A stretch of 64,000 nt of DNA, from assembly GCA_004352715.1 (NCBI GenBank), contig SCFE01000092.1:215900-279899 (forward strand), written 5' to 3'. The position numbers and the translations under genes are program-made. The notes under the pieces were generated by a model. That model did not search any database and was not told the origin of the DNA. It saw nothing but the letters and a program-made list of their open reading frames with translations. This DNA comes from Hofstenia miamia (Eukaryota > Xenacoelomorpha > Acoela). Within the stretch, counting starts at the first letter, position 1; every line of letters begins with the position of its first letter. This document shows positions 9,481 to 21,999 of this stretch, one piece after another.

Positions 9481-12400
9481 AAAATGGTCTTACATTCGTT
9501 TTAGTCAATAATTGAACTCGTAAACGTATATAGTGCATTCATTCCATTGCAATTTTACTTGGAGATTCCATTTATTACGATTAAATAACATTTATAACAA
9601 ATAATTTAAATGAAATGTAATAGGGTTCTATTATTGAATTATAAAAAAGTACATTATATTCTTTACTGTACTAAATGATATGACATATTTAAATTAAATA
9701 AGGGACACCATAAGGAAGTATCGTATTCTTAAGAGAGAAATTTTGGCTGGTGATTATAAAGATCAAAATTATCTTAAAATGGCAAAATCTAGTCTATCTA
9801 TTTTCTCAATGACATATCGAAATTTCGATTCTAATAAAAGTTATATCAATGAAATACATATTAATAATATTAATATTTCATTTGCACATAATTGTCAGTG
9901 ATGATAGCTTAAAAGATTCATGTATAAATGCAGTCAAAAAATTAACCAGGAATTCTGTTCAAACTGTGCTTAATAATACTTATTTAAGAACGTTTGTAAT
10001 CTGATTTTCTATGTTTCTCTAACCCCTGAGTACATTCATCCAAAAATTTGTAAACTATTCATTTTCAGTACAATTTAATCTTAAATGTAAGTAGATTGCT
10101 CTCAATAGTAGCTTTCATAATTTGAAGATGTATTTCTGATTTAAAAAATATTAAAAAATCTATAATTAGAATATAAAAATTCTATTTCAATTCCAAAACT
10201 CAAAGTTATGGTATATAGTGCTGCAAAAAGTATGTATATTATTGTCATAAACAAAAAGCTAACATCTCTTAGCTGTAAGAGCAAAAGTTTAATGCATTCA
10301 CTACAAATTGAAATTTCAAATGTTTTTCAATTACTTTGCATGCTAACAAGATTTTAACTGTTAAACCCTCTAAAAGTGTGACTTTTTTAGCTTCCAAAAT
10401 ATCAATTGTATATGCAATTGACACAGTCTTTTGCAATATATTTTGTATTTGGTGATAACTTAATACAGTGTCCTATGACTACATCTTCCCCCTATTAGGC
10501 TATTTTGCTGTCAATTTCCCTGACAGTATAAGATTAAGTTACACTTTCATGTCACATGAGCCATTTTTTATGACTTTAATTTGAATTTCTTTTTGTCTTA
10601 GAATAAATAACCAATGATTTCAGTTAAGTAAACCAATTAAATTGTTTGAATTTTCTTACTACAATTGGTTTGACTCTTCATGAGATGAAGATGCTACTAT
10701 GAAGCATTCAGAGGAATGAAAAATACCTTCTAAATTGGCAAATTATGAGATGCAAGCTTAAGCAGTGAAATGTGCACCAACATATATTCAAAAGTATTAT
10801 AGCCCATTTGTTTGCACAGGCAAAAATTTAGTGACCATATTTCAAGAAGAAAATGAAAATTTGAAGCTTCTTATTTTACACAAAAACTTTGTTCCACATA
10901 TCTGATTCTGCACTTAGCATTAGTTTAGTAGCATGAGAACTTAGGAGACCATAAACAATAACCACATTTAACATGATATAGCTATTTTTATATATTTTAT
11001 CATTAACTAAGATAACAAATTTTGTTGTTTTTATGTTGCTTATAGTTGTTTCATACTTTGGTTGTTGCAGCAACCATTAACATCATAATAACAACTTTAG
11101 TAATAAATAATCAGTAAGCAGTTGCTTGCAAATAAAACTCATTTTGTTAGTTTTATTACTAGATCCTTTTATAATAAAAAGGATTTACAAATCCTTTTTT
11201 GAAACTTTTAATTTGTGAAAAATTATCATATACCAGATAAATGAATTTTCAAAATAATTTATTCCTTAATATTTGGACACCTTGATATTGAATGTTAAAT
11301 AAAATAAGTTACATTAGAAAAGAAGAGATTTTTCAAACCTTAAGAAAGTACTATTTCAAAATTATGCTTAATTTTAGATTTTTAAAATTTTGTCAAATTT
11401 GGCAGATTTTTATGCTCATTGTTATCATTTATATACAAGACATTATTTAAATCCTTAACAAATGTTTGTATTGAATATTCTTGAAAGTATCTCATAGATA
11501 GTGGTCTGCCTTTGTTGGGCTTGTGTTTGTTTAAACAGCAATGTTTGAACAGCTTAGCAATATAAAAGTTTATTTTGCATATAAAATTAATGCTAAACCA
11601 ATCATGTGACAACATAAAACAACATTGTTATGACCTCAAAATATTGCTCTTTCATTCATAAAAACCAAACAAAAAGCAACCTAATTTGACATTATTGAAG
11701 TAATGTTGTTTTGACCAATAAAATGGTACCATTTTAACATTAAAACAATGTTGTTTTTGACACATAAAACAGCCACATAACAACCCAAAACAATGTTGTT
11801 TAGCCCTTAAATTGTTATTTGGGAAATCATCATACTATTAAGCAAATAAAGCATAGTACTTCCATAGGAAAGATTTGTTTGTAGACACAAAGGTCACCAA
11901 TAAAAACCCATAAATTAAATCTCTAGATGCTGTGAAATTTGAGAAATTAAGCCTTCTGTTTTTCATTAATGTTTTCAACATCACTTTTTCCAACACCATA
12001 ATCAAAGTGATGACGTTATTGAATTTCAGTGAAGAGCTCATTGAACATCTGATGATATCAGAAGCCTCAGAGATCCTAGAGAAAAGAGGTAGACAATCAC
12101 AAGTCACACTGAATGACTGAATGGAAATTTAACTCAATTGCTAAACCAAACAAACTCATGACTGTTGTGAATGCAGTGATTAAACAAAGCAACCTTTCTA
12201 AACAAAATATCATTTCTGCATAAGTTTCCACTAAATACTAGATATTGAGTTGATTTTGCTAATATTTTGTATCTTGTTCAATTTGTGAAATTTGATTAAT
12301 CATTGCTATATTTTAGCTTTTGCAATGTAAAGAAATATGAACAGATGAGAAGATTATCAAAATCAATTCCACATAGAAAGAGTTAATATAAATTGTGCAA

Positions 12401-13240
12401 TCTATCTTTTAATAAATTGCTTCAAAGTTCTCATTACTAATATATAGCAATGGATATGTTGGAATTGCTTAGTGGTTCATACCTATAAATATCTAAATCC
12501 TCCCAAAATATATGGTGATAATCACATATTAAAGTGAATGCATTAATATATATTTTTTTTATTGCTGTAAATATTGTAAAGAGGTGTTGTAAACAAAAAA
12601 TGTTATTTATGTACAATTAAATGCTGGTGTATAATTCTCAATAATTTGATATTAAGAATATCATCAATATACTTTTTCTGTTCAAAGTGATGTCACCCTC
12701 AGAATGATTAGAAAATTTATTATTTGAACATTTTATTGCAATGCCACTTGGGGAACAATTGAGGCCTTATATTCACTGTATACATATTCATCTGGTTGAG
12801 ACTAACATCAAAAGTTTATTTAGCCACCATACAAACATTATATTAATAATTTGATTTATTTATAATTTTCAATCATATTATCTTAAACATTGTAGTTTAT
12901 TTTATTGTTCCCTTGATTCAAATTATACATTGCTTAAATTAATTTTGTAAGAGAAGAGCAGGGAAAAATTCGACTGTAAACAAGTAGTTTTATTTCACTG
13001 TATTAAAACATGAGAAATAAACTGTGGACTGATTGATTTAGAATCAATTTTGTTAGCTTCATGCTAGTGTAATCTTGTTTTTTGTGATATAGTATATTTT
13101 TTGTAGTGGCAATAATAAGTTAGCTCCAGCTAAAGTTTGGGAATTGTGAACCTGGCATACAATCAATACATGATGCTTAATCAAAAGACCAAATCAGACT
13201 AATACTTCTTAATTGAAGATCATTATAGAGTCCCAAACAT
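9481..13240. other. AT-rich, CpG-poor sequence without gene
   Basis: No coding frame with recognisable similarity or splice context was found on either strand. From about 10,000 onward CpG almost disappears. The only structure noted is a cluster of short palindromic words at 11610-11810. Confidence 0.5.
11610..11810. repeat. Cluster of aacaatgttgtt palindromic words
   Basis: Variants of aaaacaatgttgtttttgac occur four times in about 200 bases (acaacattgttatgac, aatgttgttttgacc, aaaacaatgttgtttttgac, aaaacaatgttgtttagccc). They are spaced irregularly and contain the palindrome aacaatgttgtt or part of it. This could be a decayed small inverted-repeat element; no terminal repeats were found. 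Confidence 0.4.
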
Positions 13241-13608
13241 TAAGCAGCAATATAAAGCTCTATTCTTTGAGATAGAGATTAAAAAGGGAGATGAAGTACA
13301 AAATTTTATCCCTCATATTGATTAGGTATTGCATTTAAGTAAACATTCATCACAATACTCAAGATCTATTTTCTTATGTTTGCTGAGGAATTGCTCCCCC
13401 ATTTGAAACTAGATTTGATTTGAAATGCAATACAAAAAATGATCTTGCTACTCTGATTAAGAAATCAATCAGTGTAATGTATCAAGTACAAAATACAAAG
13501 AGAATTGACCAAGATGTATCTGATACTCACCAGAGTCAACCAATATCTGCCAAAGCAAAACCCACCATTTCAGTTTAGAATTGTCAATCTCTACACAAAA
13601 AATCCAAA

Positions 13609-13655
13609 GGTGCTACCAATGTGGGCAGATGTGACATGGAAAAAACTGATGTAAA
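13609..13655 (+). pseudogene. Gag zinc knuckle remnant
   Basis: One frame reads CYQCGQM, stop, HGKN, stop, C. If the two TGA stops are taken as single residues, the spacing is C-x2-C-x4-H-x4-C, the retroelement CCHC knuckle. Both stops are TGA, as would arise from CGA by CpG deamination. Confidence 0.55.
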
Positions 13656-14529
13656 CAAGTTATTAATGTTATAGAATAAGGAGAGAGTTCTTATCTCAGT
13701 GAGGAATTAGAATTGGACATTTGCAATTATTTGCAAGAAGAGCCACCAACAGATAATTTTAGGCTAAATTATAAGGAGTGCCCTCTACTGTTAACTAACT
13801 AGTCTAATGTGAAGAAATGTGCTAACAGTTAATGCTAGTGGAATAATTGTATATGCTACTGTTGATACTTGAGTCTCTGCCTCCAGAATTACCAACAGAT
13901 GTTGTCAAATGATTGGATTTACCTGCAATCAAGTTGCCATAAACTAATAGATACATCTGAGGAATATGTCAAAATCCAGGGAAAAGTGAATGATGTTTAG
14001 ATTCAAGTAAATGGAAAGAAGATGAAAGTCTATCTTGATGTTGTTAATACTGCAGATAAAAATGTACTCTAAAATGTAACTTTGATTTTTTGGAAGAGAA
14101 TGGAACCTGAATTTATTACTTACAAGCTTCATGTTGTCAGAGGTTGAAGTTCCCATAACTCTCATGGAAAATGTTATAATTGAACTCTTTCAGTGGAAGA
14201 GAGATTGTGATTAAAATGGTCTCTTGACAAATTGGATATGTACTAAAATAAGTAATTGTTTCTCCTGATGTTTGTTGTTTGATGAAAGGAAATACTAGTG
14301 TTACTATTTTAAATAATTTGACCAGATTGATAAAACTTAGCAAAGAGAAAGTAAAAGTGATTGCAGTTGCTGTGCAAATACAAAAGGTAATTGAATAAAC
14401 TATGTTAACCACTATTCATGAGGTACAGGAAAAATATCCAGAAGGGGTCATGCCTCAAGTCAGTGTGGACTCACATAGACACTGAACTGAAAATGAACAC
14501 ACTAAATTGTCCATAGTATTGGCAATGAA

Positions 14530-15324
14530 TTGAACATATTTAGTTATGGAACAATCAGTGTAGGCAACAAAATTGGTGAGGAACATGTTATTGACACTTT
14601 CACTGATAAGTCCATTACATTGCAACTCTGTTTTGTTGCAGAAAATTTAAAAGAGGAATATGAAAGAATCCATAATGATTTAATCATGAATGAAATTTTA
14701 CAGGGCTGCAAGAGTGCCTACATTGCAGCTAATATTTTTGTAAAACAGGGAACTAAATATCATCTGTGTATTGAATTTTGTAAATTGAATGATGAAATCA
14801 AGAAGCATGCATATCTTTTTTTGTGAATCAAAGATCTTCTATATGAAGCTTATAAATACCATTATTTCACATATTTGGATTTATGCAAGGCCTACTGGCA
14901 GGTTCCTATTAAACAGGAGGATGTTCTGAATATTGCTTTAATCATGCAATATCAACTGTATGAGTGGAAATAAATGGCTTTAACACTTTCCAGGCACTTT
15001 CCAATGTTACAATACTAAAATTCTTTGTAATCAAAATGGCATATTACAGAAAGGGATTGCAGCCTATGTTGATTATATATTGATTTTTCAAGCAACACAG
15101 TACTTGAGGACTTAAAAATGTTACAATGTACACTGCAAGTGCTAAGAAAAGCTGGTTTGAAAGTGAATGGGAATAAATGTACCATCATCCAATTTGAAAT
15201 GGTTTTTCTTGGAAGAGTAATCATTTCTGGTCACATTGTCTTTAAAAATGACACACTACAAGGAATAAAAAGCACATTCAATAATGAATGGGTGTTTGAA
15301 CTACTATGGTATTTTCATCCCTGA
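14530..15324 (+). pseudogene. Gypsy reverse transcriptase remnant
   Basis: The frame at 14530-14826 ends KYHLCIEFCKLNDEIKKHAY, equivalent to the 'R-x-C-x-D-x2-x-L-N' block before RT motif A. After a TGA come YLDLCKAYWQVPI (motif A region) and, at 15118-15324, AGLKVNGNKCTIIQFEMVFL followed by G, the conserved 'G-L-x3-x-K-C-x-F-x3-x-x-F-L-G' block after the catalytic site. The catalytic YxDD itself is not intact: the region reads YVDYI. Confidence 0.7.
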
Positions 15325-15439
15325 ATTAATTGAAAAGATGAAGTACATTACATGCTTGAATGTAATTGGACTGGGGAAAAACAAAATGAATTAGATCTTA
15401 TGAAAAAATTACAAATATTACACAGTTTAAACATATCCC

Positions 15440-15720
15440 AAACATTGAGTTGGAATTCATTGTTGACAGTGATGCCAGTACAGTTGCAATTAGAGGGGTG
15501 TTAAACCAGCTTCACTCCCTGTACAGTATTTCAGCAGAAAATTGAGAGCATCAGTAGAGAACTATGGAGCAACAAAGACAGCGATGTTGGCATTGGTGGA
15601 ATTGTTGAAAAAGTTCTGTTAATTTTTTCTGGGGAAGCAATTCAAGGTACAAATATATAATAGTGCTCTGGCCTGGCTGAAGAAGTTTTCAGATCTAACA
15701 TAGTGGCCAGGTGGATTAAA
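15440..15720 (+). pseudogene. Gypsy RNase H remnant
   Basis: ELEFIVDSDASTVAIRGVLN matches the first RNase H block of Ty3/gypsy elements ('D-A-S-x3-G-x-V-L-x-Q'). The following frame is broken, with only scattered further blocks. Confidence 0.55.
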
Positions 15721-16139
15721 TACTTAAGTAATTTTCTTTTTTCAATAACCCACCAGAAGTGATGATTGCAAATGAATGCTGATTATTGAGCTGCACTTCT
15801 TAGTTATGAATAAGATCTCAGAAATCCAAGTGGTGAAAAAATCAAGTTTTGATTTATACCAAGTGCTGAATACAATTTGTTGCCTGAGATAAATGTAGAT
15901 TGAAAAAGGCATGTTTTTCTACTCATTGTAATAATATAAGAAGTTACAGAGAATGACTTTTATTGTGAAACAATGCAACAATAAAATACTGAGTCACATA
16001 ATTCAGAGAGTGAAGGAACCAGCAACATTAATAAGTCATTATTTTAAGAAATATAATTGGAAAATTAGTCAAAGCAGAGATATATATTAAAAGTTAAGAA
16101 CAATTACTTGGCAGTGCCTCAATATATTAAATTTGATCT

Positions 16140-16560
16140 AGTAAGGCAAATTTTTAAAAGTGAGTATCATTGATAAATGTGAGACATGTCTGTTAAAAAA
16201 TGAACAGCATTTTCTGGAATAGAGCACAGAGCTGGAAAGCAAGACCATTGAATTACAAATGAAATTGGGCAAATGAACAACTAGCAAGAGATGATTATGG
16301 TTACTAATATGTCTTACTGATTGGTGATTATTTCACTAAGTACACATGAATAATACCATTGGGAAGTATGACAGTTGAGTTAGTTGCTGAATGTGTAAAC
16401 AAAAAATGGACTCTGAAGTTTGGACTAATGAGGAACCTAGTTTCAAATCACAGTCCACAAGAACCATTTGCTAGGTGAACTTACAAAACAGCTAGGTATG
16501 TTGCATGAAGCTACACCACATACCATCTCAGAGTGAATGGTGTTTGATAGAATGATTAAA
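16140..16560 (+). pseudogene. Gypsy integrase remnant
   Basis: KCETCLLKNEQHFL corresponds to the C-x2-C half of the integrase zinc-binding domain and closely resembles KCTTCLFNNKQHFL in the minus-strand element. Downstream pieces are frame-shifted and rich in stops. Confidence 0.5.
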
Positions 16561-16756
16561 TTTAACCTTAATTAAATTCATTCATGTTGCACTATCCCAT
16601 AAGGACAGGAAGAAACGAGTGTTAGAAATTTTTGAGTACTTCTAGAGATCTTACTTTTTGTAAATATTCTAATGAAAATTTTAGCTTGCTTTTTACTTCA
16701 CAGATGATATTGATAGTCTACTTAAAAATTCTTTCTAGTTTGATCTTCATTCTTAT

Positions 16757-16944
16757 ATTAGTAATTGTTAATAAACATGCTGAATATAAATAATGAGGCA
16801 ATATATATGATTTTATTCAAGTAATTTTCCAATTAATAGTTATAAATCTTTGAATTTTAGATAGTGTCTTGATTCCTTGTATAATTTTCTGCATTATTTT
16901 GTTGACTTTGATTTCAAAAGTTTACTTATTGTCAAAGATTATTA
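16757..16944 (-). repeat. Fragment of the LINE found at 19.6-21.9 kb
   Basis: About 188 bases are close to 19669-19853 in the same orientation, including the long shared run around tgattccttgtataattttc. The second copy lies within the C-terminal end of a minus-strand LINE, so this is a truncated relative. Confidence 0.65.
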
Positions 16945-18550
16945 CAGTCATTAATTTCACTACATGTATAAAACAAACAGCTATTTGAGACTACAGAAGC
17001 TAAAAAGGCAATTAGGGTTATGTGTTCGTGTTATATATACATGAGGTGAGGCACTAGCAACTGTAATGATGTAGTGAGCTGGAAATTAAGACTTGAGAAG
17101 CAAAACAGTAACACTATCAAAACTTTATTTAAGCTTTTATATTACATTAACTGTTAACATAATGTAGAGTCACTCAGGGCCTCTTTTTGTTCTACCTTAA
17201 TTTTTAGGGCACTCTAAAATTAATTTGGTGCTATTCTTTTAATAAATTGTTAATTTTGTCAATTTTGTAATTATTTCAAACCTAAGTTTCAATCTTAATG
17301 ATTGTCCCGTCAGAGCTTTTGTATTACATGTAATTGTTCAGTTAATCTGTAAGGGAAACTAACTTTTGTAAAGAACAGTAAATATTTACCTACTCTTGTA
17401 TAAATAGGGCATATGATTGTAAGCAAATGCAAAATAAATTTCATTCTCACTGGATACCATTTGCTTTTTATTTTTATTATATTTCATTAACAATTTTAGC
17501 TTCAGTATGAATTTGATAATAATGAAATAGTAAGATGTGGCAATAATGTAGGAGAACTCCTTTGTGCCTGGGGTGATAACTCACTCCTTGACAAATGTAA
17601 GCCTATATTGTGGTCGCCTTAGGGCTACATGTAGGGAAAGGAAATAAAAGAAGTACTATCTATTGATGGAACATGCACAAATTAAAACACACCTCAAATA
17701 TACTATGCCATTGGCAAACACAAATACGTGGTAACTACATGTTTATTACTATCTTATTACATGAGCTGAGTAGATAAACCCAGAGATAAATTATTGTATT
17801 GAGCTAGAAATTACAACTTGAGACACACAATTAGCACCTTGGATTTGTAAGGATGGATTCTAAAGGCTTGGCTTTGGCATGATGCCATGTGAATTGGTCA
17901 CTACTTTAACCATCTTGGAATTACTTNATTTGTAAGGATGGATTCTAAAGGCTTGGCTACAGTGTGATGCTGTGTGAATCAGTTGCTACTTTAACCATCT
18001 TGGAATTACTTTTCTTTTGTACAATGAAATTGGTGAATTACCAATCTTCTATTGTTTTGTTAGAGCATGGGATGCTCTAGGCGATGGTAATCTTCTGCAA
18101 CTTTCATACTGCTTGAGCTGCTAGAAGCACCCTGTGATTCTACAATAAAGTAATTGCAGTGTTGAAATAGAGTTGGAAACAAATGTGTCAAAATTGTTTT
18201 TACCTAAATTACATCTGTGCTAGACATTCTATTAATTAAGTTAATTACTAATATACTATCATTGATGACTTTAATACACAGTAGGTTCCATAAGAATAGT
18301 TTAATATGTGTGATTAGGGATGCCCTACATAAACAGATATTACACTAGCATGAAATGTTTGAATTTAATAAGCTATTTGTTGAAAGTTTGTGCCTTTAAG
18401 TCAATTTTGCTGCTAAAATTTGTAGAGTTACTTGGTGTGGAGCTGCATGCAAAATGTTAGCCTTGAAAAGCTTTGAACTATTGAATGTAGGCTATTCTGG
18501 AAACTTCTGTTGCAACACTTTGTTTAGAAGTTTTTTCTGTATTAACCTAT
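16945..18550. other. CpG-poor AT-rich sequence without gene
   Basis: No coding frame was recognised. A single N at 17927 joins two 84-bp near-copies (17843-17926 and 17928-18011). They differ at several bases near their middle, so they may be two haplotypes or a diverged repeat. A weak internal similarity also links about 17039-17100 with 17759-17830. Confidence 0.45.
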
Positions 18551-19400
18551 TTATCTGTTTAGACAATTCTTCTTCACTAATGATTGAAGAATTCTTGTCA
18601 GATTTGTCTGATTCTGACAAACTGCTTGAGATGGAGAAGAGAGATGTTTCTTGCTGAACTGATTTATTGTGCTCATTCTCAAAGTGTCAGATCTGGGGTT
18701 TCTTTGAGTTTCTCCTTTTGCAATTGGGGAATTATGTTTCTTGTTTTGGTGCATTTTTCTCCATTTCAAGAACCCTGTTCAACAGTGTCATCTGGACAGC
18801 CAAACTCACGGCCTTGCAATTTTTCTTTGACATACCCAAACAAAAAGAAGTCAGCTGGTGAAAGATCTGGCAAATAAGGCAGATGTGGCAACAGTCAAAC
18901 TCCATTGTCAAAAATGAAGTCTGTGGTGATGGCTGCTGAATGTGCTGGGGTATTGTCATGGTGAAGGCAGAGGTGTGGAAGAAGCTCATAAAGAATGTAC
19001 TAAATAGCATTTCTGCCAATCCCAAGCTGTGCCTATAGATGATTGTAGGAAATCCGCCTACCCCCCATTACCAGCTCATGGACAGCCTTGATGTTGTCAG
19101 TTGTGCATACTGTTGCTGGTCTGCCTGAGTGATCTTGATCTTGCAAAGATTCATTCCTTCTTTGGAACCATGCAAATCATGACCTGACTGTTTCATAATG
19201 TCTGGATATGCAAATGGTCATGGCATTGCCTTGCCAACAATTTGCTGCAAAAGTTGTAGTTGATGAGAAGACACAGTTGTTGCTTTTCCATAAAATGAGA
19301 AACAACACATAACTATGATTTTTGTTTGTGACATCACCACACTTATATATGCCTGCAGCCAAAAAAAGATAGTCCATTATACTCATCATTAACACTCTAA
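18551..19400 (-). pseudogene. Mariner-type transposase relic
   Basis: Read on the minus strand, the order is an N-terminal DHSGRPATVCTTDNIKAVHE with VMGGRRISY (second helix-turn-helix region of mariner-type proteins), then HHDNTPAHSAA (second catalytic aspartate block, normally HHDNAPAHTA) and LPYLPDLSPADFFLF (third aspartate, normally PPYSPDLAPxDFxLF). This is the DD34D mariner pattern. Frameshifts, stops and a shortened D-D interval show it is dead. Its ends were not located. Confidence 0.75.
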
Positions 19401-19599
19401 CTGTTGATATGTCCTAAATGTTTTGTGTTGTGTTGTGTGTTAATAGTATGCAATAATACAGAGAATTTTCAGGACTACCTGTATTTAGATTTGAAGTTGT
19501 AGGTTTTTTGTATTGTGTTTATACATTCACTAAAATACTGACTACATTTGTTTGCTCAACAATTATGATGGCTGTGAGTAGCATCAAATTTAGGTTTTT

Positions 19600-21880
19600 C
19601 CTAAAAAATTGAAAATTCTATTCTTAATGTGGTCACCATGTATGTTCTTTGTACATTAATTCTTTTATCAGTAATTGTTAATAAACATGCTAAATACAAA
19701 TAATGATTCAATATATATGATTTCATTAGAGTAAATTTCCAATTAATTGATATGAATCTTTGAATTTTAGATAGTGTCTTGATTCCTTGTATAATTTTCT
19801 GCATTATTTTGTTGACTTTGATTTCAAAAGTTAACTTATTGTCAAAGATTATTAATAAGTATTCAATTTTTTTTATATTCTTGTATGATATTATTGTTTA
19901 ATTTTAGCATGAATTTTTCAGTCTAGTTATAATTATTTAACACCATAAATCTAGCCTTGTTGACATTTAATTTCACTTTATTTTTTTCAAAGTATAGTAT
20001 TGCAGTTTGTAGTGCACTTAACAAATCATAATAGTTGGTAGAATACAGCAGGGTGTCATCAGCATATTGTAAACATTTTATGTTTTCATTAAAATTGATG
20101 TCATTAACATAAAAATTGAATATTAATTGCCTTAGAACAGATCCTTGTGGTATTCCTTTATTAATTATTAGTTTATTAGAGATTTCATTGTTTACCTTTA
20201 TGTATTTTTTCTATTAGTTAAATAGGAGGTTAATAACTTAGTTGCATATTCATTAAACTTGTATATATGTTTTAATTTTTTAATTAGTATTTGATGATCT
20301 ATTTAATTAAATGCATTAGATAGATCTAATGATAAGATATAAACACTATTTCCTTTATCTATATGATTTTTCCTATTGTCTAAAACAAAAATTAATGCAT
20401 TATTTGTGGATATGTTCTTTCTAAATCCAAATTGTAAGGAGCTTATTATTTGATAATTTTTGAAATACTCATTAATTAGTGATATAGTATTCTTTCAAAT
20501 ATTTTACTTATAGTTGATAGAACTGAGATTGGTCTGTAATTAGTAGCTTTATCAATATTATGCTTTTTGTAAATAGGTATTATTTCTGTAATTTTCAATT
20601 CCTCTGGAAAGACACCTTCATTAATGCATTGGTTTAATATATCACATAGTGGTCAACTTATGATATGCATTGCTTCTTTTATAAACCATGTTGGTGTTTT
20701 GCTTGGTCTCTGAAACTTGTTAACTTTTATATGTCTTGATGTTGCCTTAAATTGATGTAGTGTTACAAAAGTAAAGTAGAATTTTTTTGTCTATTAAATG
20801 CTTATGAATTATCATTTGTTCTTGATTATGAATATTTCTTTATTCACAATCATTAAATTTTCCTAATTATATAAATGATTCATTTAGTATATTTGCTATA
20901 AATTTTCTGTTTTTAATAATTTAACCATTTTCATTTCTTATAGTTGGAACTTCCAACGATTTTTTGTTTTGGAAAAAAACAAGAAATGAATTTCCATTTT
21001 TGTGAAGTATTTTTGTTTTCAAAAGATTGTTTCAAAAAAATATATAAATCTTGTTTACACTTATTAGCTACTTAGTTTCTTATGTTCTTATATTCCATAA
21101 AGTTTGCTATATTTTTATTCTTACACTATTTTATATACACAGGATTTTTCAATTTGATTAAAAACTTGATTTCATTTGTTATCCATATTTTCCATTTTGG
21201 TAATTTCTTATGAGATTTAGTTTGCTTTATCTTTTTAAGTGGGCATAGTTTATTGTAAAGATAATTTAAGTTAACAGTAATAAATTTTAGTTTTTTATCA
21301 ACACTTTCTAAATAATAGAAAAATTCCCATATTAGTAGTAAAATGTCATTGAATAACATATGTCTATTGAATTTACATCTGGAATGAACATATTGATAAT
21401 GGTTTCTTCATTTGCTGAATTTCTTCTTTGTATATTGCACATGTTAATAAATGATCTGATATCAAACAAACAGTAATGAAATATTCAAAATTTGCCTTTT
21501 CTTGAGATTCACATATTATATAATCAATTAATGAAGAATTATTTGAATTTATGCATGCTGGAATTTTTACATTAATAACTGACATTCCATAAATATCTAT
21601 TAAACCATGTATATTTCTTTTTTCTGTTTTGTTAAGATTGTTTATAATCACCATTAGAATTATTGATGTTGATATTTTAAACTATCATTGTAGATAGAAA
21701 GTCTTTATATGATTCCTATTGTTGCAACAACTGACATTTATTAATGAGATTTTATTATTAATCTTTACTTGTGTCCATAAGCTTTCAAATTTAGATCTGT
21801 TTTTGACTACATCTTTTATGAGTTTAGGTTTAAAATGTCTAGGAACTGTTATTAATCCCCACCTCCTCTTGACTTCTTGG
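19600..21880 (-). mobile_element. Non-LTR retrotransposon, minus strand, decayed
   Basis: On the minus strand, 21373-21654 gives SLIDYIICESQ and ISDHLLTCAIY (end of an APE-type endonuclease). Near 20070-20180 come KGIPQGSVLRQLIFN (RT motif B) and QYADDTLLYS (catalytic motif C), and 19601-19804 is the C-terminal part. The motif sequence suggests a jockey/CR1-like clade. Stops and frameshifts are frequent. No ORF1 was seen, so the copy is probably truncated at its 5' end near 21880. Confidence 0.8.
20060..20190 (-). pseudogene. LINE reverse transcriptase catalytic region
   Basis: This is the best preserved part of the minus-strand LINE: GIPQGSVLRQLIFNFYVNDI followed about 15 residues later by YADDTLLYS. 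The PQGS and YADD blocks are intact even though flanking frames are broken. Confidence 0.8.
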
Positions 21881-21884
21881 ATAA

Positions 21885-21998
21885 TAAACTACAACATTAA
21901 AAAATTATATCATTAAAAAGCAATGATATTAAAAAATGTGACATTAAAAAATTATGACACTAAAAAATTACAACATTAAAAAATCTGATATTAAAAAC
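21885..21998. repeat. Short tandem repeat based on acattaaaaaatta
   Basis: Six to seven units of about 15-17 bases, each a variant of cattaaaaaattatga, lie in direct succession just beyond the 5' end of the minus-strand LINE. Confidence 0.7.
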
Positions 21999-21999
21999 C

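Larger units (their letters stand above)
13250..16560 (+). mobile_element. Decayed Ty3/gypsy-type LTR retrotransposon
   Basis: In plus-strand order one sees a gag zinc knuckle (about 13609-13655), a pre-RT linker and RT start (14530-14980), RT end (15060-15240), an RNase H remnant (15440-15700) and integrase fragments (about 16140-16560). This is the gag-RT-RH-IN order of Ty3/gypsy. Frames are broken throughout, with TGA the commonest interrupting stop. No convincing LTR pair was found. It resembles the minus-strand element at 23.5-29.9 kb in several short RT and integrase words. Confidence 0.7.
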
